64,000 nt of DNA from Naumovozyma dairenensis CBS 421 (Eukaryota; Ascomycota; Saccharomycetes; Saccharomycetales; Saccharomycetaceae). Under the pieces are notes generated by a model. That model did not search any database. It worked only from the letters and a program-made list of their open reading frames with translations, and had not been told where the DNA came from. The position numbers and the translations under genes are program-made. Positions 55,959-64,000 of the stretch are shown here, piece by piece; the stretch's first letter is position 1, and each line of letters opens with the position of its first letter. The stretch is taken from positions 558,001-622,000 of the forward strand of contig NC_016480.1 in NCBI RefSeq assembly GCF_000227115.2. Direction: 5' to 3'.

Positions 55959-57038
55959 TGGATCCTGAGGCAATTTAGTTCAAACTTGAAATTCCGTTTA
56001 AACGACTCGGGCGGAGGGAAGATGAGATAAAACCTTAAAAAACCTTTAAGAATCCCAATTTGTGCGCAATTTTCACTATAAGTTACAGGAGAGATATTTG
56101 GGACCAGGTTCTTTATTGCAGGTCTACGTAGAACAATATACAACGTCACTTTCAAGAAATATTACGTTACCACGATATTTTCAATATGTAAACTTTCCCT
56201 CTGTTGGATTGGGACAAGATTTACTGTCGAGTCAAATAGGTGCTTCTCGAGGAATAGTCATGTCTCTATCCCTAACGAATGAAAATATTATTCTATTGAA
56301 CATTACCTGTTGTCTTATACGTATGTTAAAATAATTGCGCGAATTTAACATGTTTTGGCAACTATGCCCTTTTTATTTCCTCTTTCTCGAAATATATTAA
56401 TAGTCAGATAATTGATACATTTCTTCATTGAACACGACGATGAACTTCGGTGTCTATGCGCCATTCCAAATGATTTCATTTTGGTATTTTTGCCTGATAT
56501 TGATGTATAACATTCTATATATATAAATATATATATATTTTAGGTATATTGGTATTCTTCCATAAAAACCAATCATTTCTAAAGAATTGTAAAAAGTACT
56601 GCTTTGGGTATAAGCTGTGCACTCACAAACTAAGTTTGACTTTCGACATTGAATCATACCCTACTGTTATAGCACTTTTCAATAGGGTCTAGAAGAACGT
56701 CCTAGACTTTATTAAAAAAGAGAAAAAGAGGTAAAGAAATATTTTAGGGAGCCTTAATAAACGGAATGATAAAAGTATTTTCAGTAAAATCTATAGGTCT
56801 TTGTATGTACACAGAATATTTACAGCTCACATATATCTACTTTACTTTCATTGGCCCATTAAAAAAAAAAAATTTCAATTCCCATTGGATATGATGTAAA
56901 TATTTTTCCGACCCTTAGTTTCCACTACATCTCATCTGAATCTTTGAGATCTCGGGTTTGTGTCGGATCAAACCGTTTTTCTTCGAAGGATCCAAAGTCA
57001 TTCGGCAAAGGAGTGCTACGTAACTTTGCTTTTATTTT

Positions 57039-57097
57039 CAGGAAATTGCACCTGGAAAAAAATTGCATACGTACATACTATGCAGGAAACTGCACCT
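57039..57097 (+). promoter_or_regulatory. duplicated 15-bp word upstream of FET4
   Basis: CAGGAAATTGCACCT (57039-57053) and CAGGAAACTGCACCT (57083-57097) match at 14 of 15 positions, about 280-335 bases upstream of FET4. The TGCACC core resembles part of the Aft1 iron-response core but lacks the third C of CACCC. The function is not established. Confidence 0.4.
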
Positions 57098-57374
57098 CAA
57101 TAGTCATCGTAACCGCTAGCAACACGAAAAATCCTTTACGAAATAAGATATCAAGTTTAGTTTTCTAACAACCATGAATATATTTAAATAATGATACATA
57201 GAGTCTAGTTTATTCTATTATTATCTTAATATATCTTTCTTAGTAAGCAAATAGGCAAATAAAAGCCCTTCCAGAGAAACGGTAGTACAACAAGTAGATC
57301 ACATCTTTGGCGCGTACGTAATTTTCATTTTATGGGACTTTGTATAACGAAAAAGGGAAATACAAAATAATATA

Positions 57375-59249
57375 ATGGGTAGAATTCTAGCATTTTTTGG
57401 GAATCCTGGTCAACGTCCAACGATCCATCATCGTGCACCATTACCAATTTCACACGAGTGTGGTTCTGATCTGGATCATGTATGCACTGTCGAAGAAGGA
57501 GAAGAAGAGGAAGTCATAACGATAATAGATGAAAATGGTGAAAAGAAAGAGACACTCAAGCAAGATTTGCGTGCCATTTCTTCGAACAGTGATCAATCAA
57601 CTGCTGTTGAATTGAGTGATATGAATATCGAATCTGATGGGTCAATTATAACAAGTCACGGGTTTACTGGTCTTAATAAAGGTTACACAGATAAGGTATT
57701 GGATATTTTAGTTGATTTCGCCGGTGGACAAATTGTGTTTTGTTGTGTATGGATAATTTTAATTATTTGGATTGTAATCGGTATAGTTTATAACGGTTCT
57801 TATGTATGGCAAGTGGTAATGCAAGATGGTCAATCTATTCAATGTTATATTTGGGATACTCTGCTGATGAGACAACAATTAACTAGTACCCATGAACAAG
57901 TTCTTGTCTGTTGCCAATTACGATCCCGTATGTCTACTTTCAAAGACTTTCTAACTAGAACTCTAAATGTGCACAACCATGATAAAGATGATACTAATAA
58001 TAACATACCATTATCATGCTCAGCATCTTCCATTACATCTAACAATTGTAACGAATCTAATGATAAGACGACACAGGACAAGAGTAAAATAAATGAAGAC
58101 AATGAATATTGTCAAGAAAAGAACGCTGAGACCCCAGAAAATAGTTTACCAGAGTCATCCGATGCTATTATAAATCCAGAGATGGACATGAAGACTATTG
58201 CAGGAGAATTACCAATTGAGAATTGGTATGACCGATTTTCATCAATTTCATCCAACATTATTGGTTCTGTACCATGTATGATATTATTCTGGCTTGGTAT
58301 TATCGTTTGGATTATTTGTGGTGTTATTCCAAAGGATGCAGGTAATAGCCCACCATACACTGGTAGAACCACTGGTAGTAATCCTAAATTGAAAAAATTT
58401 AGTGATGCATGGCAAATGTATATTAATACTGCTGTAGCTGTCTCATTATTAATTTGTACCACGTTTTTACAAAATATTAGAGCAAGACATGATAAATTTA
58501 TTGCTAAATTTCTAGTTAACACTTTTGAAATTGATGATAAGATTGATATTAGATTAAGAACATATTTTAAAGATTTCAGGCTCGCTAACCCAGTTATTAC
58601 CGTTCCACCAGGTAAAAGAACTTGGGGTGAGAAATGTATTGATTGGTATGCTGATATTATTGGTACAGGTATTGGTGTCATGCTTGCCATTGCATTTTTT
58701 GGTGTTTGGATTGGTATTGGTTCACCGTTACATTGGGATGATAATTGGTGGTTGATTATTGGGACTTATACTGGTCTGGTCGGATTTTTGGATGGCTACG
58801 TTATTCGACAAGTGTATTTTAGAATTATTGAGCATGAAGAAGAAAATTATTCCAAAGTAGCAGAACAGGATTTAGAACTGTTTCAAGTATTAGGCATTGA
58901 TTGTCCTGAAGAGTTTACTGGGAAACCTCAGGGTAACGTAACCAAGACTTTAAATTATAAAATATCTTCCTTCGTCAACAGAATATGTTCCGATCAATTG
59001 AGTGTTCTTGCATCAATTTTGATTATTATTGGTCTAATCTGTGTATCATCTGGTTTGCGCTGGAGTACCACAGGTCAATTAATTGCTAATACACCAACTA
59101 TGATTATTGAAGAATTCTTCTTAATTGTATTGCTTCAGGCACATAATTGGGCAGATCAACAACGAAGAGTTGAAGTATCGGCCTTGTTAGCAAGAAGACA
59201 AATTTTACTTGCATATGTTGAAAACCATTTCCCAGTAATTAAATATTAG
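57375..59249 (+). CDS. FET4: low-affinity iron/metal transporter Fet4
   Basis: The 624-residue membrane protein matches S. cerevisiae Fet4 (552) throughout. It begins MGRILAFFGNPGQRP...HHRAP, then HGFTGLNKGYTDKVLD, a first membrane segment at about 115-135 and the cytosolic stretch VVMQDGQSIQCYIWDTLLMRQQ. Five or so further membrane segments and the C-terminal LQAHNWADQQRRVEVSALLARR follow. Family knowledge: Fet4 takes up Fe(II), Zn, Cu and Mn across the plasma membrane with low affinity. It is longer because the N-terminal region and the first cytosolic loop (about 205-285, Asn/Ser/Glu-rich) are expanded. In S. cerevisiae FET4 is subtelomeric on chromosome XIII; here it sits between DSE1 and RSP5, which are adjacent in S. 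cerevisiae. Confidence 0.94.
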   Translation: MGRILAFFGNPGQRPTIHHRAPLPISHECGSDLDHVCTVEEGEEEEVITIIDENGEKKETLKQDLRAISSNSDQSTAVELSDMNIESDGSIITSHGFTGLNKGYTDKVLDILVDFAGGQIVFCCVWIILIIWIVIGIVYNGSYVWQVVMQDGQSIQCYIWDTLLMRQQLTSTHEQVLVCCQLRSRMSTFKDFLTRTLNVHNHDKDDTNNNIPLSCSASSITSNNCNESNDKTTQDKSKINEDNEYCQEKNAETPENSLPESSDAIINPEMDMKTIAGELPIENWYDRFSSISSNIIGSVPCMILFWLGIIVWIICGVIPKDAGNSPPYTGRTTGSNPKLKKFSDAWQMYINTAVAVSLLICTTFLQNIRARHDKFIAKFLVNTFEIDDKIDIRLRTYFKDFRLANPVITVPPGKRTWGEKCIDWYADIIGTGIGVMLAIAFFGVWIGIGSPLHWDDNWWLIIGTYTGLVGFLDGYVIRQVYFRIIEHEEENYSKVAEQDLELFQVLGIDCPEEFTGKPQGNVTKTLNYKISSFVNRICSDQLSVLASILIIIGLICVSSGLRWSTTGQLIANTPTMIIEEFFLIVLLQAHNWADQQRRVEVSALLARRQILLAYVENHFPVIKY

Positions 59250-60294
59250 AATACTACGCAACAAACCCAGAAAAGATTATATATTAGCATACACATAGAA
59301 ACGTATATATACATACAAAACATTAAGCATTTAATATTTTTTTGGTAATCTTGCAAGCATATTTGCTAAATCGCCGCTGTGGATTAACGTGGAAGAATGT
59401 AGGCAGAGACCCTATTCATATTTTTACCGTCATCAAGTCGTCGCTCCGGGAAACTATTACTGTGGATAGAGAATATGTGACACTTCCAATAACAGCACGC
59501 GCAGTCGCAATTACAGTCTCAGGCTGTCAGGCTGTCGGGCTATAATAAGCGCCACAATAACCATCGTTTAGTACGGGTGCTTAACGCCGGGTAACGCTGG
59601 CTATATATTTCCCATTGGGAATTTCTTTTTAAACGTTTATAGTAATTGCCGCTCTCGCTACATACGTACCTATGTGCAGTGTATTATAGAAACTAGAAAT
59701 ATATATGGCCTTTCCCGTATTAATGCTTACTACAGGAAAGGCAAAATTTGTTACTAAACCATTACAAACTGTAGAGGTCACTATCAATTCTACCTTCATC
59801 TCGAGTTGTTAGGATAACAGGGTATTCCAATTCAAGATATAGATCTTTCATTAGAAACCTTTTGAATATTTCATTAAAGGAAACCGAGAAAAAAGCTCGT
59901 TCGGTAATCTTTTACACTAGTATCCTTCTGTTGTTTGTATTCCATCACAAACAAGATTTACATCCTAGTGGACAACAAAGAACAGAAAAGATTTTGGTCG
60001 CGGGCTACATTCAATCCAATTTATTAGTGGGAGTCAGTGGCAAATAACTATATTCATTGAAAATATACCCGGTGTCACATCTAACCTTTTAACGTAATTG
60101 AAAACAAGGTGATTTTTTCTTTAACCCCCAAAAGGCTAATAAATAAGAAGTAAACATTAAAGGGAACATCAGAATTTGAGTTACTCCATTATAGAAACAA
60201 AGGGATATATATTTAGAAACATCCGATTCTAGGAGGCAAGAAACGTGAGGAAAAGTTACAGTAAACAAACTTAATAAACAAACAATAAATAAGG
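59250..60294. other. FET4-RSP5 intergenic region
   Basis: A spacer of about 1.05 kb holding the FET4 3' region and the RSP5 promoter. A GGCTGTCAGGCTGTCGGGC stretch with a short internal repeat lies near 59522-59540, and a 13-base I-SceI-like word at 59812-59824. An A-rich leader precedes RSP5. No gene is seen. Confidence 0.55.
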
Positions 60295-62805
60295 ATGCCA
60301 ACCACAATATCGGTTAAATTAGTAGCTGCAGAATCTCTTTATAAAAGAGATGTTTTTAGATCTCCAGATCCATTTGCTGTCTTAACCATAGATGGTTATC
60401 AAACAAAATCTACTTCGGCAGCAAAGAAAACATTAAATCCATACTGGAATGAAACTTTCAAATTTAATGATATTAATGAAAATTCAATCTTAACCATTCA
60501 AGTGTTTGATCAAAAGAAATTTAAAAAAAAGGACCAGGGGTTCTTAGGTGTAGTCAATATCCGTTTAGGTGATGTATTGGGCCATCTAGATGAAGATTCT
60601 GCGGCATCTACAAGTAATTCAAGAGAAGAAACTATCACTAGGGAATTAAAAAGATCAAATGATGGAATGGCAGTTAGTGGGAGATTGATCGTAGTATTAT
60701 CTTCGAAATCTACTCCTGCAACTGGAACAGCAACAGGGGCTAATTCTGCAAGAACTGCCACTTCAACTGGAACAGCAGGATCAAACCGTAGATCTTCCGC
60801 AGCCACAGGCGGAAGTTCTAGTAGGATACAGGATTCTCATTTGAATAATGCAAATGCGCGTACTGCAAACACACCTGGAACTCATACTCCAAGACCAACT
60901 GCACAAGCGGTAGAATCTACTTTACAAAGTGGCCCAAATGCAGCGGCAGCAGCTGCTGCCGCTGCCTCTACAAGTGCTGCAACTGGTACTGGTGCCAACA
61001 CAAGACAATATTCATCATTTGAAGATCAATACGGTCGTTTACCACCAGGTTGGGAAAGAAGAACAGATAATTTTGGTAGAACTTATTATGTAGATCATAA
61101 CACAAGAACCACAACTTGGAAACGTCCAACTTTAGATCAAACTGAACAAGAACGTGGGAATCAAATGTCAGCAACTACAGAACTAGAAAGAAGACAACAT
61201 AGGGGAAGGACTTTACCTGGCTCCTCAACAAACAACAATGGTAGTGAGACAAATTCATCAAATTCATCAGTCACTGTTCAAGTGGGTAATTCTACCACAA
61301 CTCCTGCAATCAATGGTACTGCAGCAGCTGCGTTTGCAGCTACAGGTGCCACTACATCTGGATTGGGTGAATTACCATCTGGTTGGGAACAAAGATTCAC
61401 TCCTGAAGGTAGAGCATATTTTGTGGATCATAATACAAGAACAACTACATGGGTTGATCCAAGAAGACAACAATATATCAGAACTTATGGCCCAACAAAT
61501 ACTACAATCCAACAACAACCTGTATCGCAATTGGGTCCTCTACCATCAGGTTGGGAAATGAGATTGACTAATACTGCACGTGTTTATTTCGTAGATCATA
61601 ATACCAAGACGACAACATGGGATGATCCGAGATTACCATCGTCTTTGGATCAAAATGTTCCACAATATAAACGTGATTTTAGACGTAAAGTGATTTATTT
61701 CAGATCTCAACCGGCGTTAAGAATCTTACCTGGACAATGTCACATTAAAGTTCGTAGAAAGAATATTTTTGAAGATGCTTATCAAGAAATCATGAGACAA
61801 ACTCCAGAAGATTTAAAGAAAAGATTAATGATTAAATTTGATGGTGAAGAAGGGTTAGATTATGGTGGTGTTTCAAGAGAATTCTTCTTCTTGTTGTCAC
61901 ACGAAATGTTTAACCCATTCTATTGTCTTTTCGAATATTCAGCTCATGATAATTATACTATTCAAATTAATCCAAATAGTGGTATTAATCCTGAACATTT
62001 AAATTATTTCAAATTTATTGGTAGAGTTGTTGGTTTAGGTGTATTCCATAGAAGATTCTTGGATGCCTTTTTCGTTGGTGCACTATATAAGATGATGTTA
62101 AGGAAGAAAGTTATATTACAAGATATGGAAGGTGTTGATGCTGATGTTTATAATTCTTTGAATTGGATGCTTGAGAATAGTATAGATGGTGTTCTTGATT
62201 TAACGTTTAGTGCAGATGATGAAAGGTTTGGTGAAGTAGTTACAGTGGATTTGAAAGAGAATGGTAGAAATATTGAAGTAACAGATGAAAATAAAAAGGA
62301 ATATGTGGAATTATTTGCACAATGGAAGATCGTGGATAGAGTGCAAGAACAATTCAGAGCGTTCATGGACGGTTTCAATGAACTAATTCCTGAAGATTTA
62401 GTTACTGTTTTTGATGAACGTGAATTAGAATTATTGATTGGTGGTATTGCTGAAATTGATGTCGAGGATTGGAAAAAACATACAGATTATCGTGGATATC
62501 AAGAATCTGACGATGTTATTAAATGGTTTTGGAAATGTATCTCTTCATGGGATAATGAACAAAGAGCACGTCTTCTTCAATTTACTACCGGTACTTCTCG
62601 TATTCCAGTTAATGGGTTCAAAGATTTACAAGGTTCAGATGGTCCAAGAAGATTTACTATTGAAAAAGCAGGTGAAGTTCAACAATTACCGAAATCACAT
62701 ACATGTTTCAATAGAGTCGATTTGCCGCCATATGATGATTTTGATAACATGAAGCAAAAGCTAACGTTAGCTGTTGAAGAAACAATAGGTTTCGGTCAAG
62801 AATGA
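60295..62805 (+). CDS. RSP5: NEDD4-family HECT ubiquitin ligase Rsp5
   Basis: The 836-residue protein has an N-terminal C2 domain (about 1-115) and a Thr/Ala/Ser-rich linker with an Ala run near 214-222. Three WW domains follow (starting near 247, 359 and 415; each LP-x-GWE...TTTW-x-x-P), then a HECT domain from about 500 to the end. The catalytic Cys is at residue 804 ([13 protein letters not shown]). Family knowledge: Rsp5 is essential. It ubiquitylates plasma-membrane permeases through arrestin adaptors, as well as RNA polymerase II and Mga2/Spt23, and builds Lys63 chains. It is slightly longer than the 809-residue S. cerevisiae protein because of linker expansion. Confidence 0.98.
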   Translation: MPTTISVKLVAAESLYKRDVFRSPDPFAVLTIDGYQTKSTSAAKKTLNPYWNETFKFNDINENSILTIQVFDQKKFKKKDQGFLGVVNIRLGDVLGHLDEDSAASTSNSREETITRELKRSNDGMAVSGRLIVVLSSKSTPATGTATGANSARTATSTGTAGSNRRSSAATGGSSSRIQDSHLNNANARTANTPGTHTPRPTAQAVESTLQSGPNAAAAAAAAASTSAATGTGANTRQYSSFEDQYGRLPPGWERRTDNFGRTYYVDHNTRTTTWKRPTLDQTEQERGNQMSATTELERRQHRGRTLPGSSTNNNGSETNSSNSSVTVQVGNSTTTPAINGTAAAAFAATGATTSGLGELPSGWEQRFTPEGRAYFVDHNTRTTTWVDPRRQQYIRTYGPTNTTIQQQPVSQLGPLPSGWEMRLTNTARVYFVDHNTKTTTWDDPRLPSSLDQNVPQYKRDFRRKVIYFRSQPALRILPGQCHIKVRRKNIFEDAYQEIMRQTPEDLKKRLMIKFDGEEGLDYGGVSREFFFLLSHEMFNPFYCLFEYSAHDNYTIQINPNSGINPEHLNYFKFIGRVVGLGVFHRRFLDAFFVGALYKMMLRKKVILQDMEGVDADVYNSLNWMLENSIDGVLDLTFSADDERFGEVVTVDLKENGRNIEVTDENKKEYVELFAQWKIVDRVQEQFRAFMDGFNELIPEDLVTVFDERELELLIGGIAEIDVEDWKKHTDYRGYQESDDVIKWFWKCISSWDNEQRARLLQFTTGTSRIPVNGFKDLQGSDGPRRFTIEKAGEVQQLPKSHTCFNRVDLPPYDDFDNMKQKLTLAVEETIGFGQE

Positions 62806-63331
62806 TTTTATCAACAAACGAAGAAAAAAGAAGAAAAGTTTTAATGATAAAAAGGAATAAATTTTTTATTATGATGATTTCTATATAATTTTTTTGTCAA
62901 TATATTCTATAGAAAACTAAGCGAAGAACCAAGGAAGGATTCCAAAAAATTATACCTTGGGAACCTTCTTGGAAAATATATATATATATTATTACTATTA
63001 TTTAATGCCATATATTTATACCAGTGTGTGTTGTTTTTTTTTTTATTATTGTACCAATACCTTCCTAGAAAAGAATATATACATAATCTATACGAATATT
63101 TCACTTAAATACTAAGAGTGCTTTGGGAATTTAGGTATAACGCGGCCATGATATGAAAAAAAGTATTGAATCGATTAAATAAAACATTATATATTGAAGA
63201 ATGAAGATTATATCAAAATTTCAGAATAATAATAGTATACAGAATTTAGGGAAAGAGGAGAGTAGTGCAAATAATGAGAATATGGTTTTTAATATGCATA
63301 AGGGAACAAATAAAACAACGATTTGTTCTTT
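62806..63331. other. RSP5-NSA2 convergent intergenic region
   Basis: A 526-base A/T-rich spacer between convergent genes, with a TA repeat near 62975-62990 and poly-T near 63030-63042. The 101-residue plus-strand open frame starting at 63201 overlaps NSA2 antisense and looks spurious. Confidence 0.55.
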
Positions 63332-64000
63332 TTACACAAGAAGGACAGCGTTGACACAACCATCTCTATCAGGTTCGTTGGTAATTTGTGCATATTTACC
63401 CCAGACAACTTTACCACCTGCAGTAACCATCCCTAATTCCGAAACGTTAACTTCTATAATGGTACCCTTAGTTAAAACACCTAATTGGGTATACATTGGA
63501 GATTGAGGATTTTTCTTGACACTTAATATTGGTAAGAAAACTGTGACACCCAATTCAGGATGGGTAACATTTGCCTTTTTTTGTCTCAATGCACTTGGTC
63601 TAATAATTCTCTCCATCTTCACAGGTCTTCTTGTAAAACCTTCCCCAACAAACGTATGTTTCGTAATCATTCTCTTCCATGATTTAGTTTTAGATTTACC
63701 TGTCTTGACAACTTTAAACATTTCTTCTTCACTAATACCTCTAACTTTTGGTAAGGGCACAGAAAACTTATCAGCCTTTTCCAATCTTTTCTGTTTAATA
63801 GAAGAAGAGATAGCCTTAGCAGTATTAGTTTGTTCTCTATCCAATAAATAAGTAGGTAAAGCTTCACCATTTTCATCCAATGGTTTAGATCCAGTCTTAA
63901 TTTTAGACTGTTCATGAGCTTTGATTTTCTTCCTCATGGCCACTTTTTCAGCATAACGTTTCTTAGCAAATTGTTTACCCTTCCAACCAGTCAATGTTTG
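63332..64000 (-). CDS. NSA2: ribosome biogenesis factor Nsa2 (5' end beyond window)
   Basis: The visible 223 codons are nearly identical to the C-terminal part of Nsa2 (261 residues in S. cerevisiae), including [51 protein letters not shown] and the terminal beta-barrel ending [10 protein letters not shown] (ribosomal S8e-like fold). Family knowledge: Nsa2 is an essential nucleolar factor on pre-60S particles, needed for 27SB rRNA processing. The frame runs off the right edge: the codons at 63995-64000 are still open (Gln-Thr), and about 38 N-terminal residues are missing. The TTG at 63994 is internal and not a start. Confidence 0.96.
   Translation of the reverse strand, partial: QTLTGWKGKQFAKKRYAEKVAMRKKIKAHEQSKIKTGSKPLDENGEALPTYLLDREQTNTAKAISSSIKQKRLEKADKFSVPLPKVRGISEEEMFKVVKTGKSKTKSWKRMITKHTFVGEGFTRRPVKMERIIRPSALRQKKANVTHPELGVTVFLPILSVKKNPQSPMYTQLGVLTKGTIIEVNVSELGMVTAGGKVVWGKYAQITNEPDRDGCVNAVLLV

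Larger units (their letters stand above)
54676..57374. other. DSE1/FET4 divergent intergenic region
   Basis: A 2.7-kb region, the longest gene-free stretch in the window. From left to right it contains an AAAAC pentamer repeat (54937-54990), two Ace2/Swi5-type sites, a CACGTG-type site near 55439, the 314-bp hAT-like element (55637-55950), and a repeated CAGGAAAYTGCACCT word closer to FET4. The 90-residue open frame at 56062-56334 and others nearby show no domain. Confidence 0.6.

Noticed and set aside
56062..56334. A 90-residue open frame in the DSE1-FET4 gap
   Set aside because: It has no domain, biased codon use is not evident, and it lies next to a mobile-element remnant. It is probably random.
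59812..59824. A 13-base match (GGATAACAGGGTA) to the core of the I-SceI homing site, raising the idea of a nuclear copy of mitochondrial 21S rDNA
   Set aside because: The flanking bases do not resemble rRNA and only 15 of 18 site positions match, so chance similarity is more likely.
63994..64000. A start codon for NSA2 at 63994
   Set aside because: It is TTG inside a conserved region (QTLTGWKG), so the gene continues past the window edge.

Overview
This window is nuclear DNA of a budding yeast (Saccharomycetaceae). The genes are A/T-rich and nearly intronless, many proteins carry long Asn/Gln/Asp runs, and the tRNA and promoter motifs are Saccharomyces-like. From about 1.5 to 34.1 kb the gene order is the same as the right end of S. 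cerevisiae chromosome V (RPH1, ADK2, RAD3, BRR2, RAD24, GRX4, TMT1, ECM32, BMH1, PDA1, DMC1, ISC10, SLO1). No extra genes are interleaved, which suggests a post-whole-genome-duplication species. A Naumovozyma- or Kazachstania-like genome is my best guess, but the species is not proven. Short N runs show it is a draft assembly.

Layout. 1-1.5 kb: upstream region of RPH1. 1.5-34.1 kb: the collinear chromosome V block, covering histone demethylation, adenylate metabolism, DNA repair and transcription (RAD3), splicing (BRR2), the DNA-damage checkpoint (RAD24), iron signalling (GRX4), 14-3-3, pyruvate dehydrogenase and meiosis (DMC1, ISC10). 34.35 kb: a tRNA-Ile(AAU) gene at the point where this collinearity ends. 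35-49.5 kb: a run of minus-strand genes whose S. cerevisiae orthologues lie on chromosomes XII, VII and XVI (EMP70, RAX2, SNU71, DSS4, ROK1, AGC1). 50.9-64 kb: a second chromosome V-like block (YCK3, DSE1, RSP5, NSA2), interrupted by a FET4-type iron transporter gene between DSE1 and RSP5. NSA2 runs off the right edge.

The most notable non-genic object is a 314-bp element at 55637-55950. It has inverted termini beginning CAGACATGG, a perfect 8-bp direct repeat on both flanks, and C-rich repeated motifs inside. These are the hallmarks of a non-autonomous hAT-type DNA transposon (MITE). It lies in the long DSE1-FET4 intergenic region.

Other notable points: DMC1 has a recognisable intron but an extra base just after it that breaks the spliced frame. 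GRX4 has CGYS in place of the usual CGFS active site. RAD24 has a ladder of two-codon upstream ORFs made by a pentanucleotide repeat. Several promoters carry motifs that fit the gene's known regulation: URS1 at DMC1, PAC/RRPE at ROK1, and Ace2/Swi5 sites at DSE1.

Gene names come from recognising protein sequence and gene order. Comparisons with S. cerevisiae proteins are from memory, not from a search.
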